Source: Aliivibrio sifiae (GTDB lineage: Bacteria > Pseudomonadota > Gammaproteobacteria > Enterobacterales > Vibrionaceae). Taken from it: a DNA stretch of 64,000 nt. Every line of letters starts with the position of its first letter. Positions within the stretch are counted from its first letter, which is position 1. The position numbers and the translations under genes are program-made. The notes under the pieces were generated by a model. The model did not search any database and was not told the DNA's origin. It saw nothing but the letters and a program-made list of their open reading frames with translations. Of the stretch, positions 35,271 through 45,489 are shown piece by piece. The stretch covers positions 1,957,409 through 2,021,408 of the forward strand of contig NZ_MSCO01000001.1 in the NCBI RefSeq assembly GCF_002954705.1, written 5' to 3'.

Positions 35271-37364
35271 ATGTTTAAATCAATCAAAACACGTATCGCG
35301 ATTAGCGCAGGGCTTGCCATATTTATTACATTAAGTACGGCTATGTTTTTTACAACCGTTTCTTATGATGAGGTAAATAAAGAAATCACAAAGCATGTTT
35401 CTGACCAACTTGTTGAAAATATTGATTACAAATTACTGTCTATTGCTAACCAACAAAGTGCCGAACTGAATGGCCTTTTCTCTCCTGTTATTAGTAATTT
35501 AAAACAACTTCAATCATTACTAGAATTATCAAATCAACACCAATCTAATGCTAGCCTTCTTATCGAACAATTTATAGCTTCGTTAAAAATTCAAAATAAA
35601 AGCGTTTTTGCTGGCTACATGGTTTGGGAAAAAGAAAATTTTATCAAAGACAATTCCGAATTGACCCAAAAAGCGGTAAATAAAAACGGTATTTTATCTC
35701 CATTCTTTTCACCAATTGACTCTAGCTTTGAAGCCTTAGGGATGGATAGCTTTAACAATACCGCTTTAAACAATAATGGTGAGCGTATTGATGAATGGCA
35801 TTTAGCGCCGTTTGAATCGGGTAAAAGCTTTGTAATGGAACCTTATTATTACAATGTAAGAGGCAACGAAGAGTTAATTACTACGATTAGCTTACCATTA
35901 CGACACAACAATGAAATTGTTGGCTCTGTTGGGTTTGATTGGTCAATTAAAAGTTTCCAGAAAATCAGTAAAAAAGCGGCTCAAGGAATAGACATTCCTC
36001 AAGCGGTCGTTTCTATTTCTTCATGGAACGGTACTTTATTATCTTTTAGTCAAGATGGGGAGCTTGTTGGTACAAAAGTAAAAAAAGAATTTGCTCAAAA
36101 TTGGAGCGAGATTCAACAAGACGCGATAACAAAAAAGACATTTTTAAAAGATATTGGTCCATATAAAACGGCTATTTCCACAATAAATACAGGTTCGAAA
36201 CCTTGGATCGTTATCGTTTCTATTCCTTCAGAAACATTGCAGAAAGAAATTACTGACTTTAATTCACTAAGCACTCAGCTAAGTGATGACGCACTTTCTA
36301 ATGGTTTATTAAGTGGTTTAGTTTCATCGATTATCGGTATTTTCATCATCTTTATTTTAGCGAAACAAATTGGTGCTTCTTTAACTAACCTAACGTCTCG
36401 TTTTGAAAATATCGCTCAAGGTGATGGTGATTTAACTCAGCGTATTGATGTCACATCTAAAGATGAAATTGGTCAATTGGCTTTCTGGTTTAATACTTTT
36501 ATCGAGAAAGTTCAAGGCACCCTTCATAATGCAAAAGATACGGCAGAGTTGGTCTCTCAATCATCAATGAATACCATGGCTGAAACTGAGAAATCACAAA
36601 TTAAGCTACAAAATCAAGTGAGTGAAGTCACTCAATTAGCGACCGCTATTAATGAAATGAGTGCAACAGCTCAAGAGGTTGCCTCGTCTGCATTACAAGC
36701 AGCAACAGCTGCAAGTCAAATTCAAGTAAGCAGTGAAGAAGGTCAAAAAATAATGAACAATGCTGCAGCTTCTGTTGAAGAGCTGGCGCAATTCATTAAT
36801 GAGGCTCAAGAGCAAGTAGTAAACCTAGCTGCATCAAGCAATGACATTCAAAAAATTCTAACTGAAATTGGTGGTATTGCAGAACAAACAAACTTATTGG
36901 CATTAAACGCTGCTATTGAAGCCGCTCGCGCTGGTGAGCAAGGGCGTGGGTTTGCAGTTGTTGCTGATGAAGTGCGTAACCTAGCAAGTCGTACACAAAG
37001 CTCAACTCAAGAAATTAATAACATGCTTGTGATACTACAACAAAATACTCAAAGTATTGTAACAGTGATGGATAATAGCCAAAAGCAGGCATTATCAACT
37101 AAAGAAGAGACTGTGATTGCACAAGATAATCTAAAAGAGATTAGCTCTGCTATTTTGGTTACTAATGATATGAATAATCAAATAGCTTCCGCTGCAGAAG
37201 AGCAAAGCTCGGTTTCAGAAGAGATTAATCGTAATGTAACCAGCATAAATGAAGCCGCTAACGAGGTTCTTTCAGATATGCATACGTCATTAAAAGATAC
37301 AGAAGCACTCACTAAAGAGAGTCATTCATTAACTCAGAAACTGAGTGAATTTAAGACTCAATAA
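35271..37364 (+). CDS. methyl-accepting chemotaxis protein
   Basis: A 697-residue transmembrane chemoreceptor. Order: TM1 (about 10-30), a large periplasmic double-Cache-like sensor (about 35-330) with the family pattern VGFDWSI, TM2 (about 343-365, [16 protein letters not shown]), HAMP, and a long cytoplasmic signalling domain with the invariant tip [19 protein letters not shown]. The sensor type often binds amino or organic acids; the ligand here is unknown. It lies just upstream of the decayed tct locus, which might hint at a tricarboxylate ligand, but this is only proximity. Confidence 0.93.
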   Translation: MFKSIKTRIAISAGLAIFITLSTAMFFTTVSYDEVNKEITKHVSDQLVENIDYKLLSIANQQSAELNGLFSPVISNLKQLQSLLELSNQHQSNASLLIEQFIASLKIQNKSVFAGYMVWEKENFIKDNSELTQKAVNKNGILSPFFSPIDSSFEALGMDSFNNTALNNNGERIDEWHLAPFESGKSFVMEPYYYNVRGNEELITTISLPLRHNNEIVGSVGFDWSIKSFQKISKKAAQGIDIPQAVVSISSWNGTLLSFSQDGELVGTKVKKEFAQNWSEIQQDAITKKTFLKDIGPYKTAISTINTGSKPWIVIVSIPSETLQKEITDFNSLSTQLSDDALSNGLLSGLVSSIIGIFIIFILAKQIGASLTNLTSRFENIAQGDGDLTQRIDVTSKDEIGQLAFWFNTFIEKVQGTLHNAKDTAELVSQSSMNTMAETEKSQIKLQNQVSEVTQLATAINEMSATAQEVASSALQAATAASQIQVSSEEGQKIMNNAAASVEELAQFINEAQEQVVNLAASSNDIQKILTEIGGIAEQTNLLALNAAIEAARAGEQGRGFAVVADEVRNLASRTQSSTQEINNMLVILQQNTQSIVTVMDNSQKQALSTKEETVIAQDNLKEISSAILVTNDMNNQIASAAEEQSSVSEEINRNVTSINEAANEVLSDMHTSLKDTEALTKESHSLTQKLSEFKTQ

Positions 37365-37395
37365 CCTAAAGTAGCGCAAGACACACAATAAACTT

Positions 37396-37427
37396 AAGCC
37401 ATGCATTTTCTTATTGCATGGCTTTTT
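37396..37427 (+). terminator. chemoreceptor gene terminator
   Basis: A stem AAGCCATGCA / TGCATGGCTT with a 9-base loop and six T residues. Confidence 0.88.
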
Positions 37428-37656
37428 TACTTATAAATACTATGATGAACTTTATGAACAAAACCCCCTTTATGTTCTAAATACTCATTATTTCCCCCTA
37501 TCTAGTCAAACCCACCCCGAAGAAATAATATTTACGCCACAACCAAGAAAAGCAGTATATCTCTGAAAGATAACAGCTCATAGAAGCTGCATCCCCTACT
37601 CTCAAGTTTCATATCGCAACGACAGAGAAATTTGGACACATAAGGAAATGTTACTC

Positions 37657-37872
37657 ATGCTTACTTCATTTAAAAAACAGATCACAGCGTCAATGATTGC
37701 AGCCTCTTTTGCTATGTCAGGATCTGCGTTCGCCGCCGAACTTGAAAAATCCATTTTATTATTCCAGGTGGTGGCGACGGTAAAGCTATTGCTCATTTAA
37801 TTGAAACTGCAGAGCGCCAACCAGATACATTAATGGTCAACTCAACGCCTATCGTGATCCGATCGTTAAGTG
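37657..37872 (+). pseudogene. tctC: remnant of tricarboxylate-binding protein TctC
   Basis: A signal peptide (MLTSFKKQITASMIAASFAM ... SAFA) opens normally, but after ELEK the frame shifts; AAAAA where AAAAAA would keep the frame IHFIIPGG suggests a one-base loss in a homopolymer. IPGG then runs directly into GGDGKAIAHLIETAERQPD, so an internal piece is gone. After MVNSTPIVIRSLSG the sequence changes into TctB. The family is normally about 320 residues; about 70 codons remain. Dead. Confidence 0.85.
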
Positions 37873-38076
37873 GTGTTGTATGGCATTGGTTTAATATGGC
37901 TCGGTTTTGTTCTAGCTACAAGCCTATTTTTACTGGCAGGGTTCTATCTTTTAGGCGAACGTCGTAAACCCATTTTATTTGGCGCCTCGTTTCCTTTCGT
38001 TACTGGATTCTGGCTACTTCTTACCAAAGGTTTGGATATCTATCTAGAACCTGGTTATCTTTTTCTTGCTTGGTAA
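37870..38076 (+). pseudogene. tctB: remnant of tricarboxylate transporter small subunit TctB
   Basis: The C-terminal half of a TctB protein (LYGIGLIWLGFVLATSLFLL...GERRKPILFGASF...EPGYLF), fused to the tctC remnant. The N-terminal membrane segments are missing. The frame is open from a GTG, but there is no ribosome site or proper N-terminus. The joint lies in GGTGTTGTATGG, where the tctC and tctB reading frames meet. Confidence 0.8.
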
Positions 38077-38092
38077 ACCCTAGGACTTAATT

Positions 38093-38980
38093 ATGTTAGA
38101 TGGAATTTTAGCAGGCTTATCAACAGCGATTATGCCAACCAACTTGATGATGGTGATGATCGGCTGTTTTGTAGGTACATTCATCGGTATGTTGCCGGGT
38201 CTTGGCCCTATTTCTGTCATTGCCTTAATGCTCCCGATGAGCTACGGACTTGATCCAGCATCAGGTATGATCTTAATGGCGAGTGTTTATTATGGCGCCG
38301 TTTTTGGTGGGTCTACCTCATCAATATTGATCAATGCACCAGGCTGTTCTTCAACTGTGGTTACTGCCTTTGATGGTTATCCAATGGCACAAAAAGGTCA
38401 AGCTGGAAAAGCTCTGGCTCTTGCTGCTTACTCTTCTTTCACTGGCGGTACACTGTCAGCCATCATGCTAGGCGCCCTTATTGCTTACGGTATTCAGCCA
38501 GGTCCAAGATTGTTTGTCGATCACCCTGATATTGTCTGGTCGGTTATTATCTCAATGTACTTTGGTAATATCGTTCTGGTTATCCTAAATTTACCCTTGA
38601 TTCCATACATCTCAAAATTGCTTGCGATACCAAGAACCGTATTGATGCCAATGGTTTTATTCTTCTCAATCACAGGGGTTTATTTAGTCTCTTTTAATAC
38701 AATTGATGTTTTCATCATGATCTTAATTGCGATGGTCGCTATTGCGCTTCGGCTAGCTAACTTCCCCCTCGCCCCCTTATTATTTGGCTTTATCTTGGGT
38801 GGAATGATGGAAGAGAACTTACGTCGAGCATTAATGATCAGTGATGGTGAGTTAAGTTTCTTATGGGAGCGTCCAATTACCTTTACCTTTACTGCAATCG
38901 CAGCCATCGTACTAATCCTTCCAATGGTACTGACATTCGTTAATAAAATTATCCGACCTAAGTTCGCGGTAAAATCGTAA
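38093..38980 (+). pseudogene. tctA: internally deleted tricarboxylate transporter large subunit TctA
   Basis: 295 residues compared with about 500 in the family. The N-terminal part is normal (GTFIGMLPGLGPISVIALMLP ... GSTSSILINAPG) up to GGTLSAIML (residues 119-126), then jumps in frame to GALIAYGIQPGPRLF, which belongs near residue 330 of intact TctA. The two sides share AIML, consistent with deletion between short repeats. The second GLPGAG-type half of the transporter is lost. Together with dead tctC and tctB it cannot form a working transporter. Confidence 0.85.
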
Positions 38981-39005
38981 TCAATTAATTTAATCGTCTA
39001 CACAT

Positions 39006-39043
39006 AGGCGCCAATACTAAGGATAGTATTGGTGTCTATTTCC
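39006..39043 (+). terminator. tctA terminator
   Basis: A stem with GCCAATACT / AGTATTGGT and a 6-base loop followed by TCTATTT; weak T run. Confidence 0.6.
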
Positions 39044-39105
39044 TCTGCTGCCATTTCTTTTTTTCATGCTACAATCCCCTTCTATTCATATATCTGAGAT
39101 TTCAC

Positions 39106-40302
39106 ATGCCATTTTCCAAACTTGGGTTAAGCGATCCAATTTTAAAAGCCATCGACGAACTGGGTTATAAAGCCCCAACTCCAATTCAAGAAAAAGCCAT
39201 TCCCGTTGCGCTTACTGGAAAAAACCTAATTGCAGCCGCGCAAACAGGTACAGGTAAAACAGCCAGTTTTGTATTACCAATTTTAGAAATCCTCAGCGAA
39301 GATCCAACTAAGGTTCGTGCTAAACGTATTCGTGCATTAATTTTAACGCCGACACGTGAGCTAGCGATCCAAGTTGAAGATAATATTCAAAAATACAGTA
39401 AGCATATCGATATTAGTTCACTGGCTATGTACGGTGGCGTTGATTATAAAAATCAAAAAGAACGTCTGATTGAAGGGGTTGATGTATTAGTTGCCACTCC
39501 TGGCCGTCTTCTTGATATGTACACACAACGCGCAATTCATTTCGATGAAATTGAGATTTTAGTTCTTGATGAAGCTGATCGTATGCTCGATATGGGCTTT
39601 ATTGAAGACATCAATAAAATCATCGAACGTTTACCTCTTGATCGCCAAAACATGTTGTTCTCTGCAACACTGTCTGATCAAGTCCGTTTTTTAGCGAAAA
39701 CGGCTGTAAACAACCCAATTGAAATTACGATTTCGCCAAAAACGACATCTGCACCACAAATTGATCAATGGCTAACGACCGTTGATAAAGACAGAAAATC
39801 AGCACTACTTAGCCACTTAATTTCAGAAAATCAGTGGGACCAAGCTCTGATCTTTATTGAGACAAAACATGGTGCAGCAAAATTAGTTAGCCAACTAGAA
39901 AAGCGTGGCATTAAAGCTGAAGCATTTCACAGTGGCCGCAGCCAAGATGCACGAGCAAAAGTATTAAATGACTTTAAAGAAGGCAAATTGCAATATTTAG
40001 TGGCAACTGGCATTGCTGCTCGTGGTATTGATATTGACGAGCTAACACGTGTTGTTAACTATGATTTACCTTTCCCTGCAGATGATTATGTTCACCGTAT
40101 CGGTCGTACTGGTCGTGCTGGTGCAAAAGGTGAGGCTATTTCATTTGTTTCTAAAGACGATTTTAAAAACTTATGCATGATTGAAAAACGTCTTGGTCAC
40201 TTAATTATTCGTAAAGAAATTGAAGGCTTTGCACCACGCAAAGAAGTGCCAATTTCTATTTTGAACTTTAAGCCTACCAGAAAGCCTGCTCCAAAATTTT
40301 AA
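39106..40302 (+). CDS. DEAD-box RNA helicase, RhlE-like
   Basis: A 398-residue ATP-dependent RNA helicase. Motifs in order: Q motif PTPIQEKAIP, motif I AAQTGTGKT, Ia PTRELA, II LDEADRMLDMGF, III SAT, and VI HRIGRTGRAG. The C-terminal tail is short and basic. This fits the RhlE subgroup that acts in ribosome assembly and mRNA decay; which paralogue it is cannot be settled here. Single gene; ends before a short repeat element. Confidence 0.92.
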   Translation: MPFSKLGLSDPILKAIDELGYKAPTPIQEKAIPVALTGKNLIAAAQTGTGKTASFVLPILEILSEDPTKVRAKRIRALILTPTRELAIQVEDNIQKYSKHIDISSLAMYGGVDYKNQKERLIEGVDVLVATPGRLLDMYTQRAIHFDEIEILVLDEADRMLDMGFIEDINKIIERLPLDRQNMLFSATLSDQVRFLAKTAVNNPIEITISPKTTSAPQIDQWLTTVDKDRKSALLSHLISENQWDQALIFIETKHGAAKLVSQLEKRGIKAEAFHSGRSQDARAKVLNDFKEGKLQYLVATGIAARGIDIDELTRVVNYDLPFPADDYVHRIGRTGRAGAKGEAISFVSKDDFKNLCMIEKRLGHLIIRKEIEGFAPRKEVPISILNFKPTRKPAPKF

Positions 40303-40317
40303 TCGCAGCTTTTAGTT

Positions 40318-40410
40318 ATACCAATCACAGTAAGTAAGTAAGTAAGTGGTCAGAAATAGCGCAGGAAAAATGCTTGAGAACAAAGCGCAATTATTTACTA
40401 CGATTGGTAT
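40318..40410. repeat. MITE-like inverted-repeat element with GTAA microsatellite
   Basis: A 93-base element whose ends are imperfect inverted repeats: ATACCAATCACAGTAAGTAA at the left and, reversed, ATACCAATCGTAGTAAATAA at the right (17 of 20 match). The left arm carries four to five copies of GTAA in a row. It lies just after the helicase stop. Similar ATACCAATC-bounded repeats are, from memory, common in vibrio chromosomes. Confidence 0.6.
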
Positions 40411-40425
40411 TAGACCACCAAATTA

Positions 40426-40462
40426 AAAACGCCCATACTTACTATTAAGTATGGGCATTTTT
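40426..40462 (-). terminator. patatin gene terminator (bidirectional)
   Basis: A stem GCCCATACTT / AAGTATGGGC with a 6-base loop, A and T runs on both sides, between the helicase gene and the converging patatin gene. Confidence 0.85.
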
Positions 40463-40487
40463 GTGTCTATATGTTGATTAAGAAGAT

Positions 40488-41390
40488 TTATAACAGATGT
40501 TTTAATACATGTTCTGCTCTTTCATACCCTAAATCAATCATCTCTGCAGTGCGTTCAAATTCAAACGTTCCGCATGCATCTCTTGCAATTTCAACAGTAA
40601 TGTCAGGCGGATAAGCCGCAAGCTTTTGCCTTGCAATGGTACTTTGCATCGCATCAAATGCTTGATTTGCAATATCGTACATACCTAAATCAATTCTCGA
40701 AGTTTTTGCCGTCAAGGAACCAAAATAATCACTGATCTTTCGATGAAAAGACGTTTCCTCTTCTGATTCACTGTCTGATATATCAACGTTAACTTCTTTA
40801 AAATCATCGAGTTTATGCGTGAGTTCACCAGCAAGGTTTACCGCTAAGGTAATATCTGAATGGTCTCCAAACGTAGGGGCAATAGGGACAGGGTTTAATA
40901 CCCCACCGTCAATTAATGTTTTACCATTAAATTCTATCGGCATTAAATATAAAGGTAACGAAATAGATGCTCTAATCGCTTGTAATAATGAACCTTTCTG
41001 TAACCAGACTTCTTTTTCATTACTGATATCTGCGGCAACAGCTGTATAAGGAATAACAAGATCTTCAATTTTCAAATCACCTAGAATATGCCCCAGACGA
41101 TTCATGACTTTCTCACCTTTAATTAGCCCACCTTTACCCCAGTTAAAATCCATTAAAGAGACAATGTCTAATTTTGTTATGGTTCGCATCCACGCTTCAA
41201 ATTCATCGAGTTTTCCGGCTGCATACACACCACCAATAACAGTACCAATCGAGCAGCCAGATACAGAGACAATCTCAAAATCATGCTCTTCTAACCAACG
41301 AATAACACCAATATGAGCAAGCCCCCTTGCTCCACCACTGCCTAAAACCAGTGATACTGTTTTTTTACTCACAGCCATTCTCCCTGCCAA
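40488..41390 (-). CDS. patatin-like phospholipase, RssA-type
   Basis: A 300-residue patatin-like serine hydrolase. Seen: the oxyanion-hole motif GSGGARGLAH (about residues 17-26), the nucleophile elbow GCSIG (GxSxG), and the catalytic Asp in DGGVLNP, which together form the Ser-Asp dyad. Length and the N-terminal VSLVLGSGGARG match the RssA/NTE group. No signal peptide or membrane segment, so cytoplasmic. ATG at codon 5 is an alternative start. Substrate unknown. Confidence 0.88.
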   Translation of the reverse strand: MAGRMAVSKKTVSLVLGSGGARGLAHIGVIRWLEEHDFEIVSVSGCSIGTVIGGVYAAGKLDEFEAWMRTITKLDIVSLMDFNWGKGGLIKGEKVMNRLGHILGDLKIEDLVIPYTAVAADISNEKEVWLQKGSLLQAIRASISLPLYLMPIEFNGKTLIDGGVLNPVPIAPTFGDHSDITLAVNLAGELTHKLDDFKEVNVDISDSESEEETSFHRKISDYFGSLTAKTSRIDLGMYDIANQAFDAMQSTIARQKLAAYPPDITVEIARDACGTFEFERTAEMIDLGYERAEHVLKHLL

Positions 41391-41412
41391 ATAATACCAA
41401 CCCGCGCGACTA

Positions 41413-41883
41413 TTATTCTGCTTTAATATCCATAAATTGTGCGTTTAATACTTGTTGTAAATCTTTTGGTGCAAGCCCTATATCCAAACCTCTTTTACCA
41501 CCACTGACATATATGGTTTTATGTAATTCAGCACTGATATCAATTACCGTTTTTAAGCGCTTCTTTTGTCCAATTGGACTTACTCCGCCCATCACATACC
41601 CTGTCGTTTTTTGCACTAGAGTAGGATCCGCCATTTTCGCTTTTTTTCCACCGGCAGCTTTAGCAATTAATTTCATACTTAAATGATCCGCTACAGGAAT
41701 AATACCGACAACCAACTCTTTTTCATCAACTTGAACTACTAAGGTTTTAAATACCTCTTCATGAGGTAAATTTAATTTCTCTGCGGCTTCTAATCCATAC
41801 GCTTGAGCTTTAGGATCATGATGATACTCAAGCACCTGATGTTCTATTTTTGCTTTCTTTAATAATTTCGTTGCTGGTGTCAT
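41413..41883 (-). CDS. ybaK: Cys-tRNA(Pro) deacylase YbaK
   Basis: Hydrolyses Cys-tRNA(Pro) formed by ProRS errors. The 156-residue product has the YbaK/EbsC core, with EVFKTLVV and the catalytic Lys in LIAKAAGGKKAKMAD (Lys in the first part), GYVMGGVSPIG and SGGKRGLDIGL. It lies just before the patatin gene and may be co-transcribed (22-base gap). Intact. Confidence 0.93.
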   Translation of the reverse strand: MTPATKLLKKAKIEHQVLEYHHDPKAQAYGLEAAEKLNLPHEEVFKTLVVQVDEKELVVGIIPVADHLSMKLIAKAAGGKKAKMADPTLVQKTTGYVMGGVSPIGQKKRLKTVIDISAELHKTIYVSGGKRGLDIGLAPKDLQQVLNAQFMDIKAE

Positions 41884-41922
41884 AGTGCATTACCTTTATA
41901 AACAATCCTACTTTTCACAATA

Positions 41923-42598
41923 CTATGTTTTAAAATAGGTTCGCTCTGGTCGCCCAACATTGCCATAAGACAAGTCTGCACTCAATTCTCCAGAGCTAAT
42001 CAAATATTCTAAATAACGACGAGCTGTGGTTCGACTTGCGCCAATTAACTCACCAGCTTAATCTACCGTTAGTTGTTTTTCATTAATAAACAATTGACGA
42101 ACTTTTTCTAACGTCACGCCATCAATACCTTTTGGTAACCTTGATATGGTAGCTGTTCCAGTGGAATTCAACATCGCATCAACCATGGATTGATCAATAT
42201 CAACTCGATTTATTAATTGTTGCTTTTAACTTAAATACTTATTTATTGATTCTTCTAATCGACTAAAGATCACAGGCTTTAATAAATAATCTATCACACC
42301 ACCGCGCATCGCTTCTTGTAGCGTATTCACATCTCTATCGGCGGTAATTAAAATGACATCGGGTGACGATTCTTTCTGACGTAACTCTCGTAATATATCA
42401 AGACCATTTCCATCAGGAAGATAAATATCCAACAAGACTAAATCAGGGCTTAACACATCAAATAAGATCATTGCCTCTTCCTTTACTGGCAGCAATGCCA
42501 ATCACCTCTACCGCGTTAATTTTATCTAAATTACGTCGGTGTATTTCTGCAATTCCTATGTCGTCCTCGACAATCACAATACTGATTTGACTGCTCAC
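41923..42598 (-). pseudogene. decayed CitB/DcuR-type response regulator
   Basis: Starts at GTG 42598 after AAAGGATATT: SSQISIVIVEDDIGIAEIHRRN, then a one-base frameshift near 42495, then the rest of the receiver domain (VLLDIYLPDGNGLDIL with the phospho-Asp, ILITADRD, YLLKPV). In that frame TAA stops occur at 42226-42228 and 42058-42060, before and inside the C-terminal HTH (GASRTTARRYLEYLISSGEL), and the gene ends at TAG 41923. Three independent lesions; dead. The type usually controls citrate, dicarboxylate or tricarboxylate uptake genes such as tct. Confidence 0.88.
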
Positions 42599-42651
42599 AC
42601 AATATCCTTTTGTTTATTTTTTAGGTCGCTTTATTCCTATTTAACTAGGTA

Positions 42652-42810
42652 TTAGTGCAACTCTTTTGGTAAGTAAATGGTCATCAACGTACCTTTACCT
42701 TGTTTACTTCTAACGGTAAATTCACCAATAAACATATCACAAGTCGTTAACCTATTCTTAAACCTTGTTCATACTCTTTGATCACAGCTGATAACGATTC
42801 TTGTCAAATA
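42652..42810 (-). pseudogene. C-terminal remnant of a sensor histidine kinase
   Basis: On the minus strand, EFTVRSKQGKGTLMTIYLPKEL followed by a TAA at 42652 matches the end of the ATPase domain of CitA/DcuS-type sensor kinases (G.GT...I.LP). Upstream only scattered kinase-like residues (VIKEYEQGLRIG, then a stop) remain, and the N-terminal sensor is gone. It lies directly upstream of the dead response regulator, in the usual kinase-regulator order. The upstream limit is uncertain. Confidence 0.6.
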
Positions 42811-42914
42811 AAGACTATTTTTAGGGAATTGATTCTGTATCCCCCCATTTATGTGGTATAAAACAAGCGCTTCTTTTCTGATGTTTTAACTCTTTCCTAA
42901 AGGTTCCCGTTATT

Positions 42915-44669
42915 ATGAAAAGCGATATTGAGATCTGCCAAACTGCGACACTTACAAGAATGAAAACGATTGCGTCAAGCTTAGGGCTGCATGATGGTGA
43001 CATTACCCCACAAGGTCGTTACAAGGCAAAGGTCAATATCGATGCTTTAAAACACCTTGAAAACAAACCAAATGGTAAATTAATCCTTGTTAGTGCAATT
43101 ACCCCGACCCCTCTTGGTGAAGGAAAAACAGTAACAACTATTGGTTTAGCACAAGGTCTTGCTAAATTAGGAAAATCAGTTAGCGCATGCATTCGTCAAC
43201 CGTCAATGGGGCCTGTATTTGGGGTAAAAGGCGGAGCTGCTGGTGGTGGTTACAGTCAAGTAGCACCAATGGAAGAGTTAAACCTTCACTTAACTGGTGA
43301 CATTCACGCGATTACTGCTGCACACAACCTAGCTTCTGCTGCTATTGATGCTCGTATCTATCACGAACAACGTTTAGGTTATGAAGAATTCGCTCAAAAG
43401 AATGATTTACCCGCTTTACGAATTGACCCATCTCAAGTGGTGTGGAAGCGTGTAATGGACCATAACGATCGTGCACTTCGTATGGTCACTATTGGCAAAA
43501 ATGAAGACGGAAAAACGATTAACGGCTACCAACGTGAGGATGGCTTTGATATTACCGCCGCTTCTGAGCTCATGGCGATTCTAGCCTTAGCGGCCGATCT
43601 TCAAGATTTACGTCAACGTATTGGGCGAATTGTGGTTGCTTATAACTTTGATGGAGACCCCGTAACAACTGAAGACCTGCAAGTTGCTGGTGCAATGACT
43701 GTCACGATGAAGTTTGCAATTAATCCGACTCTGATGCAAACATTAGAAGGCGTACCTACCTTTGTTCACTCAGGTCCTTTTGCTAACATCGCTCACGGTA
43801 ACTCGTCGATTATTGCCGATAACATCGCATTAAAATTAACAAATTATACAGTGACCGAAGGTGGTTTTGGCTCAGATATGGGCCTAGAGAAAGCCTGTAA
43901 TATTAAAGCTCCTTTATCAGGAAAAGCGCCTGATTGTGCCGTACTTGTTGCGACGTTACGCGGTATTAAAGCAAACTCTGGATTATTCCCACTATCTCCA
44001 GGACAAGCTTTACCAAAGGCTCTATTCATACCAAACCAAGACGCACTAAATGCTGGATTGACTAACCTACAATGGCACATTGCTAATTGTGCTAAATACG
44101 GTTTACCTGTTGTTGTTGCTATCAATCGATTCCCAGAAGACACCCAAGAAGAATTAAGTTTCTTAAAAGATTGGGTTTCAACATTATCGAATCACATGAA
44201 TGTTGACGTTGCGATCAGTGAAGCCTTTGTTAAAGGTGGTGAAGGTGCATTAGAGCTAGCTAAAAAAGTCGTCTTAGCTTGTGAAAAGAACACAACATTT
44301 ACCCCTTTATATACCCCAGAAATGAGCTTATTTGATAAATTAACCGCGGTTGCCATTCAAGGATACGGTGCAGAACGTATTGAATTATCTGAAAAAGCAC
44401 AGCAACAATTGGAGCAGTTTGAAAAACTAGGTTACCAATCATTGTCTGTATGTATGGCAAAAACACCAGCATCTATCTCTACTGACGGTAATATCAAAGG
44501 TGCACCAACCGACTTTATCGTGCCAATACGCGAATTAAAATTGTGTGCAGGAGCTGGCTTTATTTATGCACTATGTGGCAACGTAATGACGATGCCTGGT
44601 TTACCAGAAAAACCTGCATTTATGAATTTAGACATTGATACAGATGGAAACATAACAGGACTAAGCTAA
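42915..44669 (+). CDS. fhs: formate-tetrahydrofolate ligase
   Basis: Makes 10-formyl-THF from formate, THF and ATP. The 584-residue product has the P-loop [47 protein letters not shown] and the C-terminal [10 protein letters not shown]. It complements folD (18.6 kb) in supplying one-carbon units for purines. E. coli lacks this gene; vibrios have it. Intact; it borders the dead kinase remnant. Confidence 0.97.
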   Translation: MKSDIEICQTATLTRMKTIASSLGLHDGDITPQGRYKAKVNIDALKHLENKPNGKLILVSAITPTPLGEGKTVTTIGLAQGLAKLGKSVSACIRQPSMGPVFGVKGGAAGGGYSQVAPMEELNLHLTGDIHAITAAHNLASAAIDARIYHEQRLGYEEFAQKNDLPALRIDPSQVVWKRVMDHNDRALRMVTIGKNEDGKTINGYQREDGFDITAASELMAILALAADLQDLRQRIGRIVVAYNFDGDPVTTEDLQVAGAMTVTMKFAINPTLMQTLEGVPTFVHSGPFANIAHGNSSIIADNIALKLTNYTVTEGGFGSDMGLEKACNIKAPLSGKAPDCAVLVATLRGIKANSGLFPLSPGQALPKALFIPNQDALNAGLTNLQWHIANCAKYGLPVVVAINRFPEDTQEELSFLKDWVSTLSNHMNVDVAISEAFVKGGEGALELAKKVVLACEKNTTFTPLYTPEMSLFDKLTAVAIQGYGAERIELSEKAQQQLEQFEKLGYQSLSVCMAKTPASISTDGNIKGAPTDFIVPIRELKLCAGAGFIYALCGNVMTMPGLPEKPAFMNLDIDTDGNITGLS

Positions 44670-44679
44670 GATCACATAA

Positions 44680-45273
<594 letters not shown>

Positions 45274-45311
45274 TTTCTATATAAATCAGAGTAAGCATAA
45301 ATAATCTATTT

Positions 45312-45341
45312 AAAATCCTCGCACTCTGTCGGGGATTTTTT
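45312..45341 (+). terminator. yfbU terminator
   Basis: A stem AAATCCTCG / CGGGGATTT (one G:T) followed by a T run. Confidence 0.75.
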
Positions 45342-45377
45342 ATGCCTACAATTCAAGTGTTTCATGTCTATCTAAAA

Positions 45378-45413
45378 GAAAAAATCCCCACTGACGGATC
45401 AGTGAGGATTTTG
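45378..45413 (-). terminator. porin gene terminator
   Basis: On the minus strand, a stem AAAATCCTCACTGA / TCAGTGGGGATTTT followed by TT and further T-rich sequence, about 75 bases after the porin stop. Confidence 0.75.
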
Positions 45414-45489
45414 ATTTTCTAACCTGATTGATAGTTAACTAAGAATCCACCCTTATAGATTAACAGCAATATCAACATTATTGGTCAGA

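Noticed and set aside
37602-37796. Minus-strand open frame over the tctC start
   Set aside because: It is the reverse of the tctC signal-peptide region; no ribosome site or family.
40330-40348. The repeated GTAA run as a possible CRISPR or satellite
   Set aside because: Four-base units without spacers; explained as slippage inside a small inverted-repeat element.
33293-43000. Whole 33-43 kb segment as a mobile island
   Set aside because: No integrase, transposase, tRNA-bounded direct repeats or IS ends; the decay is by small deletions and frameshifts among intact core genes.
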